A stretch of 35,829 nucleotides of DNA from Asaia bogorensis (GCA_945874805.1 CAMCJI010000011.1:1-35829); one strand, 5' to 3'; positions 1-7,490 are shown, counted from the stretch's first letter. Notes: a model not told the origin generated them from the letters alone. Numbers and translations are program-made.

Positions 1-10
1 ATGCCTTTTG

Positions 11-289
11 TCATAAATTGTATTTATAAACCGCTGGCGACATTAGGTTGGACTTATCCTTTTGGCGGTCCACCCGGCCGGTCGTGTCACCGTCCCTCAG
101 CATCGGGCTGGTGGCGACGGACGCAACCGCGTTGGCGTTGAGTATCTGCCGGAACAGCGTGCGGGGCACCATGACCTCGGCCATCTGGAACGCGATCGAG
201 CGGCCAGGTCTGACGATCTTCGCGCCGATCTTCACCAGCCGGTCGCGCAACGCCGTCAGCGACCACTGCCAAACCCACCTGTGTGCACA
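11..289 (-). pseudogene. IS1380-type transposase C-terminal remnant
   Basis: The minus-strand frame reads WSLTALRDRLVKIGAK followed by a stretch ending FQMAEVMVPRTLFRQIL. This resembles the conserved C-terminal segment of IS1380-family DDE transposases, which usually reads WSLTTLREKLVKIGAK then FQMAEV.VPR. Only about 55 residues of the roughly 450-residue enzyme remain, so it cannot be active. The frame runs on from IS5-type sequence on its 5' side (290-505) and ends in unrelated residues near position 11. I see the motif directly; the family is assigned from memory. Confidence 0.7.
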
Positions 290-505
290 AGGCGCGGCGC
301 CCTGGGCACGAATGACCCCCTCGGGCCGGTCGCCCTGATAGGCGCTGTCACCATACGTCTCGCCTGGTGCGTCGGGCAGAATGGCCGCGAGTTCCGAAGC
401 ATCGTGCGCGTTGGCCATCGTGACCGCAACGTCGCGGATCAGGCCAGCCTCCTGGTCGGTTGCCACATGCGCCTTATAGCCATGCACCGGCTTGCGGCGC
501 CGATG
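290..505 (-). pseudogene. IS5-type transposase internal remnant
   Basis: The minus-strand frame reads RRRKPVHGYKAHVATDQEAG and later AAILPDAPGETYGDSAYQGD. This is the central part of an IS5-family DDE transposase, where KAHVA(T/V)D and the second catalytic Asp region (YGDSAY) are conserved. The N-terminal third and the C-terminal catalytic Glu region are missing. The frame fuses directly, with no intervening stop, to an IS1380-type C-terminus at about position 289, so one element apparently inserted into or recombined with the other. A GTG at 487 is the first usable start, but this is very unlikely to be a functional gene. Confidence 0.7.
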
Positions 506-595
506 GAGGCCCTGAGGGAGATCGCCCCAGAGCCTGAGGTCGTCGACTACGTACTAACGGCCTGGGAGGTCGACGAGGAAGACGAGGAGGATTGA
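506..595 (+). pseudogene. Possible 3' remnant of an unknown gene
   Basis: A plus-strand frame ending in TGA at 593-595 encodes a strongly acidic tail, ALREIAPEPEVVDYVLTAW followed by EVDEEDEED. Third codon positions are mostly G or C, as in real genes of this genome. The frame continues upstream only as the antisense of the transposase remnant. I infer that it could be the C-terminal end of a gene cut by the insertion sequence. No family is recognised, and it may be a chance frame. Confidence 0.3.
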
Positions 596-660
596 CCGGA
601 TGCCTGCCATTCTTGCGCCCCGCCTGCCCTGCTTGTAAGCTCGGCCTTCCCGTCGGTGGT

Positions 661-693
661 ATTACCGCTGCGGAAAAGGCTTCCAGCGGTAAT
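661..693. repeat. Perfect 10-bp inverted repeat (hairpin)
   Basis: ATTACCGCTG (661-670) is followed after 13 bases by its exact reverse complement CAGCGGTAAT (684-693). No T-run follows on either strand. It lies about 50 bp downstream of the stop of the leftward small gene at 744-926, so it could end that transcript, or it could be the end of a degraded mobile element. Confidence 0.6.
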
Positions 694-743
694 GGTTCCG
701 GGCTGATTTTCTTGTTGGTTCAATGGGGTAGGCGGGGAGGGCT

Positions 744-926
744 TCAGGGTCCAACCCCCTCCATGTCGGCGCTGGGGCACTCCCTGATCAGCGCCTCTGG
801 GTTCGTGTCGTTCCAGAGGGCGTCACTCTCCTCGTCGGTGAGGGTGAGGCCCGCCCAATCCACGAGGTCGACGTCCGGGCCGTCAATGTAAGACCCCGAA
901 AACAGTGGTTCGCTGGGCTCTGTCAT
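744..926 (-). CDS. Small acidic hypothetical protein (60 aa)
   Basis: I do not recognise a family. The frame encodes 60 residues, begins MTEPSEPLFSGSYIDGPDVD and is rich in Asp and Glu throughout, with no membrane segment or signal peptide. The ATG at 926 is chosen because a strong ribosome-binding site, AAGGAG, lies about 7 bases upstream on the minus strand. An earlier in-frame start would give an N-terminus unlike a protein. The gene sits between insertion-sequence debris and the tmRNA gene and reads the same way as ssrA. It could be a cargo gene of a decayed island at ssrA. The evidence for translation is the ribosome-binding site and the compact, plausible composition. Confidence 0.55.
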   Translation of the reverse strand: MTEPSEPLFSGSYIDGPDVDLVDWAGLTLTDEESDALWNDTNPEALIRECPSADMEGVGP

Positions 927-1078
927 CGACGATCTCCTTGAAGATACGCAACCGTCGCACGGGCGGGCTCCGACCACCAGCAGGCGGGGGCCCGATACAT
1001 TCGCTGGCGCATGATCCACTCTCATGGCAGCCACGCGGCCAACAGTTGCACGGGGCCATTGCACGGGGGTATGGGTTA

Positions 1079-1410
1079 AAATCCCAAGACACTTCAGGGA
1101 TTTCCTGGGTTTTTGGTTCGTAGAGAAAGTAGGGGGGCTTCTGTTGCCCGGTGCCCCCCCGAACCGCGCTTACAGCTTATGCAGCTGCAGCGAGCACCAC
1201 GTTGTTATCGTTGGCACTTGTGATATGGCCCGATGACGGCGGAACCATGCCGAGCAAAAGATGAGTCTTTACCACGCGTGTCGAGCCTGTTTCGCCCCCC
1301 TAAACCCGATGCTTCCGTAACATCAAGGCTGGTGGAGGCGCCGGGCACTGCCCCCGGGTCCACAACGATTATTCCACGCACCGTTTATCGCCATAGCCGG
1401 CAAGCCGGCA
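1079..1410 (-). ncRNA. ssrA: Permuted two-piece tmRNA (alpha-tmRNA)
   Basis: tmRNA rescues stalled ribosomes by trans-translation. The gene is circularly permuted, as known for Alphaproteobacteria. Read on the minus strand, the acceptor RNA comes first and ends GGCGCCTCCACCA, with CCA at 1332-1330, preceded by an unusual T-arm (CCGGG, loop GGCAGTG, CCCGG). A spacer of about 30 bases follows, then the coding RNA begins GGGGGCGAAAC at 1299. Its first seven bases pair with CGCCTCC of the acceptor strand, with one G-U pair. The tag frame (1215-1177) encodes ANDNNVVLAAAA and stops with TAA. A GC hairpin (GGGGGGC at 1132-1138 with GCCCCCC at 1153-1159) and a terminal hairpin (AAATCCC 1079-1085 with GGGATTT 1097-1103) follow. 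A weak promoter may lie at 1445-1417. The outer ends are approximate. Confidence 0.92.
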
Positions 1411-1457
1411 TGCATCATATAGGCCGTCTGCACGCGCGATGAAAGGGACTCGGGGAC

Positions 1458-2396
1458 ATGGCACTCACACCAGAACAGCAGGCCGAGATCGACGCCCAGC
1501 GCGAGGCCCGCTTCGAAACCCGCCGCGCCACCGTCCCTGCTTTGGAAGCTCTGCTCTTCCAGGCCGTCCCGGTGCTCGACCACGGCTTCGTCCGCGCCAT
1601 CGACTACATGGGCGACGACAACGCGGTCGTGCAGGCCGCCCGCGTCAGCTACGGCCGCGGCACCCGCCGCGTGTCGGAGGACGCCGGCCTGATCCGCTAC
1701 CTCATGCGCCACCGCCACTCCACGCCGTTCGAGATGTGCGAGATCAAGTTCCACGTGAAACTGCCGATTTTCGTCGCCCGCCAGTGGATCCGCCACCGCA
1801 CCGCCAACGTGAACGAGTATTCCGCCCGCTACTCCATCCTCGACCGTGAATTCTACCTCCCTGCCCCCGAACACCTCGCCGCCCAATCCGCCGTCAACCG
1901 CCAGGGCCGCGGCGACATCCTCACCGGCCAGGAAGCGGCTGACGTGCTCGACCTCCTGCGCGGCGACGCCATGCGCACCTACGACCACTACGCCCAGATG
2001 CTGAACGAGAACCCCGACGGCACCCCCACCGACCCCACCCGCCAGGGCCTGGCCCGCGAACTCGCCCGCATGAACCTCACGTTGAACACCTACACCCAGT
2101 GGTACTGGAAGACCGACCTGCACAACCTGCTGAATTTCCTGTCCCTACGCGCAGACACCCACGCCCAGTACGAAATCCGCGCCTATGCCCAACCCATGCT
2201 GGAAATGACCCGCGCCTGGGTCCCCCTGACCGCCGCCGCCTTCGAAGACTACCGCATGGGCGCCATCACCCTCTCCGCCGGCATGCTCGCCGCCGTCAAA
2301 CGCATGCTCGCCGGCGAGCCCGTGGACCAGAAGGCCAGCGGCCTCTCCAAACGCGAATGGACGGAAATGATGGGCGCGCTGGGGCGGGAAGGTTGA
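1458..2396 (+). CDS. thyX: FAD-dependent thymidylate synthase ThyX
   Basis: ThyX makes dTMP from dUMP using methylenetetrahydrofolate, with FAD and NADPH as reductants, in the cytoplasm. The protein has 312 residues. The ThyX signature [15 protein letters not shown] occupies residues 112-126, giving the RHR(x7)S motif with R112, H113, R114 and Ser122. A second conserved segment, RHRHSTPFE, lies at 84-92. The length is slightly above the common 230-300 because of an N-terminal extension of about 40 residues, typical of alphaproteobacterial ThyX. The ATG at 1458 has AAAGGG about 10 bases upstream. The gene diverges from ssrA, whose start is under 50 bp away, so the two promoters must overlap closely or lie partly inside the coding region. 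Confidence 0.96.
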   Translation: MALTPEQQAEIDAQREARFETRRATVPALEALLFQAVPVLDHGFVRAIDYMGDDNAVVQAARVSYGRGTRRVSEDAGLIRYLMRHRHSTPFEMCEIKFHVKLPIFVARQWIRHRTANVNEYSARYSILDREFYLPAPEHLAAQSAVNRQGRGDILTGQEAADVLDLLRGDAMRTYDHYAQMLNENPDGTPTDPTRQGLARELARMNLTLNTYTQWYWKTDLHNLLNFLSLRADTHAQYEIRAYAQPMLEMTRAWVPLTAAAFEDYRMGAITLSAGMLAAVKRMLAGEPVDQKASGLSKREWTEMMGALGREG

Positions 2397-2400
2397 CTCT

Positions 2401-2415
2401 TACGCGGTTCGCGTA
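2401..2415 (+). terminator. Short hairpin after thyX
   Basis: TACGCG (2401-2406), a 3-base loop and CGCGTA (2410-2415) follow the thyX stop by 4 bases. No T-run follows, so termination is only suggested. The rest of 2416-2549 shows no gene; it holds a TTGACG at 2424 that might be a -35 element for the downstream operon. Confidence 0.35.
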
Positions 2416-2549
2416 GTAATAAGTTGACGATTCGCAGGCGCATCTCGCTGTCAGGAGTGTCGCGGCACGAGCCGATGTAACGCATTTGATAGACCCAAAG
2501 ATGTCGGTGCGGCATCGACGTAGCGCGCGGCCCTCTACGGAGGATGCAA

Positions 2550-2888
2550 ATGTTCATGGAGTTTTACGAACTCTCGGCGCGTGACGTCGTTCGCGTCATC
2601 TTTCGCAGCGGTGACTGCTTCGTCGAATGCCTCGCGGATGCAGCGCTCGAAGGCCGCGTCGCCCGGTTGAGCCAATGCCACTTCGACGGCAGCGGCCCGA
2701 ATACCGTCGGCCTCCGCATTCTGCGGGAGCTGGCGCAGATCGTGATGGAGAGGATCGACGTCGATGAGCTCCGAATTGAGGGCGCGTCTCGCACAACTGG
2801 GGCCGGTCCGGGACATCACCCCCGCCCGCTCGTCTTCCGCCGCGCCGGTCCCGGTCCTGCTGCGCCGGATCGGGTCCTACCGCAATAG
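2550..2888 (+). CDS. Conserved small protein, toxin-like partner of the XRE regulator
   Basis: This 112-residue protein has the segment RIEGASRTTGAGPGHHPRP at residues 75-93. I recognise this as the conserved C-terminal feature (GA.RTTGA.PG..PRP) of a widespread family of small bacterial proteins of unknown biochemistry. The start is set at ATG 2550 because GGAGG (2539-2543) lies 6 bases upstream; an ATG at 2544 is too close to it. The 3' end overlaps the next gene, a HigA-like XRE protein, by 125 bases in another frame. Small gene then XRE regulator is the usual order of HigBA-type toxin-antitoxin pairs, so a toxin role is inferred from context only. An antisense frame (2535-2819) was considered and is less protein-like. 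Confidence 0.6.
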   Translation: MFMEFYELSARDVVRVIFRSGDCFVECLADAALEGRVARLSQCHFDGSGPNTVGLRILRELAQIVMERIDVDELRIEGASRTTGAGPGHHPRPLVFRRAGPGPAAPDRVLPQ

Positions 2889-3282
2889 AATCAGCGTCTT
2901 CCGTCGCCTGTTCGATGACGGCGTGACCGCCCGCGCCGCCAAGGACGCCATCGATATGCTCGCCGCCCGCGATTGGACGATCTGCCCGATCCCCGGCGAT
3001 ACCGACATGACCCGCCTCGCCGCCGACCTGCTGGCGCTCGACGTGCAAGTGCAACTCCGCCGCCCCGAACAGCCCGAAACCGGCGCCTGGATCGCCGCCG
3101 TCCGCGAGCGCCACACCCTCTCCCAGCGCGACTTCGCCGACCGTCTCGGCTTCGATGTCCGCACCCTGCAAAACTGGGAACAGGGCCGCAACCGCCCAGA
3201 CTCGGCCGTGCTCAGCCTCATCCGCCTGTTCGACCGCGACCCCGCCCTCGTCCTCAGTGCCGTCTACGAGCCAATCGCATGA
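2764..3282 (+). CDS. HigA-like XRE-family transcriptional regulator / antitoxin
   Basis: The 172-residue protein ends in a Cro/CI-type helix-turn-helix at residues 110-160, including LSQRDFADRLGFDVRTLQNW and EQGRNRPD. The preceding region (about 30-105) matches the N-terminal layout of HigA/YiaG-like regulators that pair with small toxins. Its role is probably to repress its own operon and neutralise the upstream product; this is inferred. The only early ATG is at 2764, with GGAGAGG 10 bases upstream, which puts 125 bases of its frame inside the preceding gene. Its TGA overlaps the ATG of the ribokinase gene (ATGA, 3279-3282), so the three genes probably form one transcript. Confidence 0.75.
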   Translation: MSSELRARLAQLGPVRDITPARSSSAAPVPVLLRRIGSYRNRISVFRRLFDDGVTARAAKDAIDMLAARDWTICPIPGDTDMTRLAADLLALDVQVQLRRPEQPETGAWIAAVRERHTLSQRDFADRLGFDVRTLQNWEQGRNRPDSAVLSLIRLFDRDPALVLSAVYEPIA

Positions 3283-4157
3283 TCATCGTCTTCGGCTCCA
3301 TCAACCTCGACCTCATCTTCCCCCTCCCGCACCTCCCCACCGCCGGCGAGACCGTCCTCGGCCCGACGATGCGGATCGAGCCCGGCGGCAAGGGCGCCAA
3401 CCAGGCCGTCGCCGCGGCACGGGACGGCGCGCAGGTCGCCTTCGCCGGCGCCGTCGGTGCCGACGCGCTGGCCGATGACGCGCTGCGCCTCCTGCACGAC
3501 TCCGGCGTGAACATGGCCCGCATCGCCACCGCCGAGGCCGCCACCGGCTGTGCCGCCATCTGCGTGGACCCCAAGGGCCGCAACCTCATCGCGGTTGCCA
3601 GCGGCGCCAACCTCGCCGCCCGCCACACCCAGGTGGAGGACGCCCTGCTCCGCCCCGGCGACACCCTGCTCCTGCAAATGGAAGTCCCCGTCCCCGAGAT
3701 CGAAGCCCTCATCGCCCGCGCCCGCGCCGCCGGCATGCGGATCATCCTCAACCTCGCCCCCGCCGCCCCGCTCTCCCTCAACGCCCTCAAATCGCTGGAC
3801 GTCCTGGTCGCCAATGAGGAGGAAGCCGCCTTCCTCGCCACCCATCTCGGCACACCCCCCGGCGCCGCCGCCCTGCATCAGGCGCTGGGCATCGCCATCG
3901 TCGTCACCCTCGGCGGCGACGGCGCCGAGGCCGCCACCCGCACCGGCCGCCTCCGCCTCCCCGCCACGCCCGTCCAGGTGATCGACACCACCGGCGCCGG
4001 CGACTGCTTCACCGGCGTCCTCGCCGCCAGCCTCGACCGCGGCCTCGACCTGGCGGCCGCCATCCACCGCGCCAACACCGCCGCCGGCCTCGCCTGCACG
4101 CGCGCGGGCACCCAAGGGGCGCTGCCAACGGCGGGCGAGACGGATGCGGCGGCGTAA
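3279..4157 (+). CDS. rbsK: Ribokinase (PfkB family)
   Basis: The enzyme phosphorylates D-ribose to ribose 5-phosphate with ATP. The 292-residue protein has the first PfkB signature, GGKGANQA, at residues 36-43. The second, DTTGAGDCFTG, starts at residue 236, with catalytic base Asp242 and the anion hole formed by GAG just before it. The length is slightly short of the usual 300-310. The start ATG overlaps the stop of the XRE gene by four bases, suggesting translational coupling. No ribose transporter genes are nearby, so the substrate could also be a related pentose or nucleoside. A broken inverted copy of the 3' end of a ribokinase gene lies at 19721-19844. Confidence 0.88.
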   Translation: MIIVFGSINLDLIFPLPHLPTAGETVLGPTMRIEPGGKGANQAVAAARDGAQVAFAGAVGADALADDALRLLHDSGVNMARIATAEAATGCAAICVDPKGRNLIAVASGANLAARHTQVEDALLRPGDTLLLQMEVPVPEIEALIARARAAGMRIILNLAPAAPLSLNALKSLDVLVANEEEAAFLATHLGTPPGAAALHQALGIAIVVTLGGDGAEAATRTGRLRLPATPVQVIDTTGAGDCFTGVLAASLDRGLDLAAAIHRANTAAGLACTRAGTQGALPTAGETDAAA

Positions 4158-4160
4158 GTA

Positions 4161-4210
4161 AAGGGAAGGCCAGAAACTTCTTTTTTGAAAAAGAGAAGCA
4201 AAAAACTTTC
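4161..4210 (+). repeat. Palindromic unit R1 (left arm of pair 1)
   Basis: The unit begins 4 bp after the rbsK stop: GGGAAGGCCAGAAA, then CTTCTTTTTT, GA, AAAAGAGAAG, CAAAAAACTTT. It is the same family as six other units in the window. The GAAG/CTTC arms followed by a T-run look like an intrinsic terminator for rbsK. Its inverted partner is R2 at 4321-4378. Confidence 0.8.
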
Positions 4211-4244
4211 ACTCTGGCGTCGCCGCCAAGCCGGACAACCGGCT

Positions 4245-4261
4245 CAAAACCCGGCGAAGCC
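4245..4261 (-). repeat. 17-bp core shared with pair 2
   Basis: The minus strand reads GGCTTCGCCGGGTTTTG, identical to plus-strand 11812-11828. In both places it lies about 57-60 bp inside the CAAAAAACTTT end of a palindromic unit (R2 here, R3 there). Similarity extends further to TGGCGGCGA.GCC. The intergenic space 4211-4320 holds no gene, only this core and a GCCGG/CCGGC hairpin near 4235-4248. Confidence 0.75.
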
Positions 4262-4320
4262 AATATACGTGCTCTCGCCAGAACTCCGCTAAGCGCCTGA
4301 AACCCCAACTCGACGAATAG

Positions 4321-4378
4321 AGTTTTTTTGCTTCTTTTTGTTCACAAAAAGAAGACTCTTGCCTTTCTGCCGCCTGCC
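4321..4378 (-). repeat. Palindromic unit R2 (right arm of pair 1)
   Basis: On the minus strand the unit reads AAAGGCAAGAGT, CTTCTTTTT, GTGAAC, AAAAAGAAG, CAAAAAAACT. It ends 5 bp from the stop of the leftward dehydratase gene at 4383. Together with R1 it brackets about 110 bp between two convergent genes, so each unit sits at the 3' end of its own gene. Confidence 0.8.
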
Positions 4379-4382
4379 TTCC

Positions 4383-5363
4383 CTAAACCGCCGCCAACGC
4401 CCGCCCGAACACCGCCGGATCGACATTCCCGCCGCTGATCACCACCCCCACGACCTGCCCGCGCGCGTCGAACCGGCCGCTCAGCAGGGCTGCCAGCCCC
4501 ACCGCGCCGCCGGGTTCCACCACCAGCTTGAGGTGGCTGAACGCCCAGGCAATGGCCGCCAGCACTTCGTCGTCGCTCACCACCAGCCCGCCGGCCAGGC
4601 GCGGCCGGTTCACCTCAAAGGTCAGCTTGCCCGGCGATTTGGAGAGCAGCGAGTCGCACAGCGTCGACCCGCCCGGCGCATTGCCCTCGCGCGCGCCGCT
4701 GGCCAGCGAGCGGGCGGTGTCGTCCCAGCCCTCCGGCTCCACCGCATAAACGCGCGTGCCGGGCGAGGCGCCCTCGATCGCCAGCGCGCAGCCGGCGATC
4801 AGCCCGCCGCCGCCGGTGCAGGCCAGCAGCGAGTCCATCGTCAGGCCGAGGGCGGCTGCATCCTCCACGAGTTCCAGCGCCAGCGTCCCCTGGCCGGCGA
4901 TCACGTCGGCATGGTCGAACGGCGGCACCAGCACCGCGCCGGTGCGTTCGGCATGGGCGCGGGTCATGCCCTCGCGGTCGTCGGCCATGCGGTCGTAGCG
5001 GATGATCTCCGCCCCCCAGCGGCGCGTGCTCTCCACCTTGATGGCCGGCGCGTCGGCCGGCATGAACACGGTGGCGCGGGTGCCCACCGCTTGAGCCGCG
5101 GACGCGATGGCCTGGCCGTGGTTGCCGGAGGAATGGGTCACCACGCCGGCGCGGATCTGGGCCGCGTCGAGCTGGCGGATGGCGTTGGTGGCGCCGCGCA
5201 GCTTGAAGCTGCCGGTGCGCTGCAAGGGCTCGGGCTTGATCAGGATTGTGCCGCCGGTGCGCGCATCCAGCAGGGGATGGCGCAGCAGCGGCGTGCGCAC
5301 CACGAAGGGGGCGATGCGCGCCCGGGCGGCGGCGACATCGTCGTAGGTTGGCAGGTTCGGCAT
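4383..5363 (-). CDS. Threonine/serine dehydratase-like PLP enzyme
   Basis: This fold-type II PLP enzyme of 326 residues probably deaminates L-threonine or L-serine to a 2-oxoacid. The Schiff-base lysine is Lys54 in TGSFKLRGATNAI. The Asn loop SSGNHGQ and a glycine-rich phosphate-binding loop (CTGGGGLIAG) follow. It lacks the C-terminal ACT/regulatory domain of biosynthetic IlvA, so it resembles the short catabolic TdcB type; a hydroxyaspartate ammonia-lyase is also possible. The ATG at 5363 has GAGGGG about 7 bases upstream, and that site includes the TGA of the preceding gene. It is the last gene of a three-gene leftward operon headed by an Lrp-type regulator. Confidence 0.85.
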   Translation of the reverse strand: MPNLPTYDDVAAARARIAPFVVRTPLLRHPLLDARTGGTILIKPEPLQRTGSFKLRGATNAIRQLDAAQIRAGVVTHSSGNHGQAIASAAQAVGTRATVFMPADAPAIKVESTRRWGAEIIRYDRMADDREGMTRAHAERTGAVLVPPFDHADVIAGQGTLALELVEDAAALGLTMDSLLACTGGGGLIAGCALAIEGASPGTRVYAVEPEGWDDTARSLASGAREGNAPGGSTLCDSLLSKSPGKLTFEVNRPRLAGGLVVSDDEVLAAIAWAFSHLKLVVEPGGAVGLAALLSGRFDARGQVVGVVISGGNVDPAVFGRALAAV

Positions 5364-5374
5364 GGGTGATCCCC

Positions 5375-6820
5375 TCAGTGCGGACGCGGCAGCAGCGCCA
5401 GCGTCGCCCGGTCCGCAATCGCGGTAACACGATAAAGCCGGAACGTCTCCGCCACCATCCCCCGGCGGCTGCGCGAGAGCGTGCCGATCTCGCGGATGTC
5501 CTTCCACTCGCGCGGGTCCGGCCCGCCGGCGCGCCGGGCGCTGCGCAGCAGAATGCCGGCCTCGGCGACCGCCGTGGCATCGGCGTCCGGCAGGCCGAAC
5601 AGCGCCCAGCGCGGATCCGCGCCCAGCACCGGCGCGACGCCGGGGGTGAGCCAGGCCAGCAGGGCGGCGATGCCGTAATTGTCGGCGACGATGTAGCCCG
5701 CCCCCTCCAGTGCCCGCGTCGTCTCTACCTCCGCCGCCAGCTCCGCCCAGCCGCCGAGGCGCAGCAGGGTGGGGTCGGCGCGCATCGGCAGGGCGAGCGG
5801 GGCCAGCGTGCCCTGTACCCAGACCAGCGCCGTCATTCCCAGGCCCAGCGCCACGGACGGCCGCAACAGCCGCTGCCAGCGCCCGGCCAGCAGCCCCGCC
5901 GCGATGGCCGCCTGCGGATACAGGATCGAGGGCCAGTTCGCCTGCACCCGGTCGCCGAGCGCCGACCAGACGAACACGGCCGCGGGGATCAGCGTCAGCC
6001 CGGCCAGCAGCACCATGCCCGGCTCGCCCCGCCGCGCCCCCCGGGCGGCCGCCCAGAGGCCGGCGGCACAGAGCAGGGCGATGCCAGGGGTCGCGAAGCC
6101 AATCTGCCCGCCGATCAGCTCGGCGAGGAACTGCAGGGCCCGGGAAGGGTCCCAGTTGGCGACCCGGCCGCCCTGCTTGACGAAGCTGATCCAGCCATGT
6201 GCGGCGTTCCAGGCCAGCACCGGCGAGAACACCGCCAGCGCCATGCCGACCCCGGCCCAGAGCTGCCAGCGCCGCAGCCAGACCCGCAGGGTGGGCACCA
6301 CCAGCAGCCAGACGAGCACGCCGGGCACCATCAGCACGGCGGTGTATTTGCTCGCCATCGCGCAGCCGAAGGCCGCCCCGGCGAGGAGCCACCAGCGGCC
6401 GTCGCTCTCTGCCCAGAGGCGGCTGAGCGCCCAGAGCGTCACCGTCCAGAAGAACAGCAGCGGGGTATCCGGCGTCATCGTCGCCGCCCCGATACCGAAG
6501 AGCAGCGTAGCGTTCAGCAGCACCGCGGCGCGCAGGCCCGGCCGTTCGGCGGGGAAGAACGTATCGGCCGCGCGCATCAGCAGCACCGAGCCGCCCGCTG
6601 CCGCGAGGGGGCCAGCCAGCCGGATGCCCAGCTCGCTGGCACCGGCCAGCAGCGTGCCGGCCTTGATCCACAGGGCCACCATCGGCGGATGGTCGAAGTA
6701 GCCGCCGGCCAGGGCGGTGGACCAGACCCAGTAATAGGCCTCGTCCGGCGCCAGCGGCGTTGCCGCCGCCACGATCAGGCGCAGCAGGGTCAGCGCGGCG
6801 AGGGCCGCGAGCCACTGCAC
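5375..6820 (-). CDS. GT39-family (ArnT/PMT-like) membrane glycosyltransferase
   Basis: This 481-residue polytopic membrane protein has about ten hydrophobic helices. Near the N-terminus it has the GT39 signature: PDEAYYWVWS at about residues 24-33 with the acidic DE pair, then GYFDHPPMV, and later TMTPDTPLLFFW. Members transfer sugars from polyprenyl-phosphate carriers to lipid A or proteins on the periplasmic face; the acceptor here is unknown. The start is a GTG at 6818-6820 directly abutting the TAG of the lrp-like gene, which indicates translational coupling. The C-terminal half is more soluble and ends LALLPRPH. Why a glycosyltransferase is sandwiched between an Lrp regulator and an amino-acid dehydratase is unclear. 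Confidence 0.85.
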   Translation of the reverse strand: MQWLAALAALTLLRLIVAAATPLAPDEAYYWVWSTALAGGYFDHPPMVALWIKAGTLLAGASELGIRLAGPLAAAGGSVLLMRAADTFFPAERPGLRAAVLLNATLLFGIGAATMTPDTPLLFFWTVTLWALSRLWAESDGRWWLLAGAAFGCAMASKYTAVLMVPGVLVWLLVVPTLRVWLRRWQLWAGVGMALAVFSPVLAWNAAHGWISFVKQGGRVANWDPSRALQFLAELIGGQIGFATPGIALLCAAGLWAAARGARRGEPGMVLLAGLTLIPAAVFVWSALGDRVQANWPSILYPQAAIAAGLLAGRWQRLLRPSVALGLGMTALVWVQGTLAPLALPMRADPTLLRLGGWAELAAEVETTRALEGAGYIVADNYGIAALLAWLTPGVAPVLGADPRWALFGLPDADATAVAEAGILLRSARRAGGPDPREWKDIREIGTLSRSRRGMVAETFRLYRVTAIADRATLALLPRPH

Positions 6821-7300
6821 CTACAAGGGCACTCCCGCCAGGCTTCGGCTGGTGCGGATGGTCTGCAGGGTCTGCACCCGGCTGACATTGGCCGCCCCGG
6901 TCAGCTTCTGGGTGAGCAGGTTCTCATGCGCGGTGTCGCGCGCGACGAGCTTGAGCAGGAAGTCGCCGCCGCCGCGGATCATGTGGCATTCGCGCACCTC
7001 CGGCCAGTCCGCCGCCATCTGCTCGAAGGCGCTGAGCACCGTCTCCTTCTGGCTTTCCAGGCCGACGATGGCGAAGAAGGTGATTTCCCAGCCGAGCTTC
7101 TGCGGGTCCGAATCGGCGTGGTAGCCGCGGATGATCCCCGCCTCCTCCAGCCGGCGCACCCGGCGCAGGCAGGGGGGTGCTGAGATGCCGGCGCGGCGGG
7201 CGAGTTCCACGTTGGTCATCCGCCCGTCCGCCTGGAGCTCCGACAGGATGCGCCGATCGATCAGGTCGAGCGGCGGGGCGTCTTGCAGCTGGGATTTCAT
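6821..7300 (-). CDS. Lrp/AsnC-family transcriptional regulator
   Basis: The protein has 159 residues, the normal size for the family. The N-terminal AsnC-type helix-turn-helix starts LDLIDRRILSELQADGRMTN and continues ELARRAGISAPPCLRRVRRL (to about residue 50). An RAM ligand-binding domain follows, with the GGGDFLLKLVA strand. Such proteins sense amino acids. Being first in an operon with a threonine dehydratase-like gene suggests control by an amino acid, which is inference. The start is placed at ATG 7300, where AGAGG lies about 7 bases upstream, rather than 30 codons earlier. An AT-rich patch at 7387-7396 in the divergent region with trxB is a plausible autoregulatory site. Confidence 0.9.
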   Translation of the reverse strand: MKSQLQDAPPLDLIDRRILSELQADGRMTNVELARRAGISAPPCLRRVRRLEEAGIIRGYHADSDPQKLGWEITFFAIVGLESQKETVLSAFEQMAADWPEVRECHMIRGGGDFLLKLVARDTAHENLLTQKLTGAANVSRVQTLQTIRTSRSLAGVPL

Positions 7301-7490
7301 CCGGCGGACCTCTGGCACCTCGGCCGTGCGGGCGCCCGGACAGGACGATCCCGCCGCGGTGCGTTGCCGCCAGACCAAGGTTGACGACATATTATTTCAC
7401 GCAGCGGCGGGAACAAGGGCAGAGGGGCCGGTTCTTGTGATTGCACGCGCTGGGCCGATATGGTGCGGGCCATCGAAGTTGAGGCTTGCC

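Noticed and set aside
1071-1085. GGGTTAAAATCCC, which looks like a tRNA T-arm and might mark an attachment site
   Set aside because: No matching acceptor or anticodon arms are present, and the bases are explained by the terminal hairpin of ssrA on the other strand.
2535-2819. A 94-codon minus-strand frame opposite the small toxin-like gene
   Set aside because: It has no recognisable motif, while the plus strand has a conserved RTTGAGPG..PRP segment and a good ribosome-binding site.
4383-6815. A single 810-codon open frame on the minus strand that would fuse the dehydratase to an upstream Arg/Gly-rich protein
   Set aside because: Its first 480 codons are the out-of-frame shadow of the GT39 gene, which has proper membrane segments and motifs. 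The real dehydratase starts at 5363 with its own ribosome-binding site.
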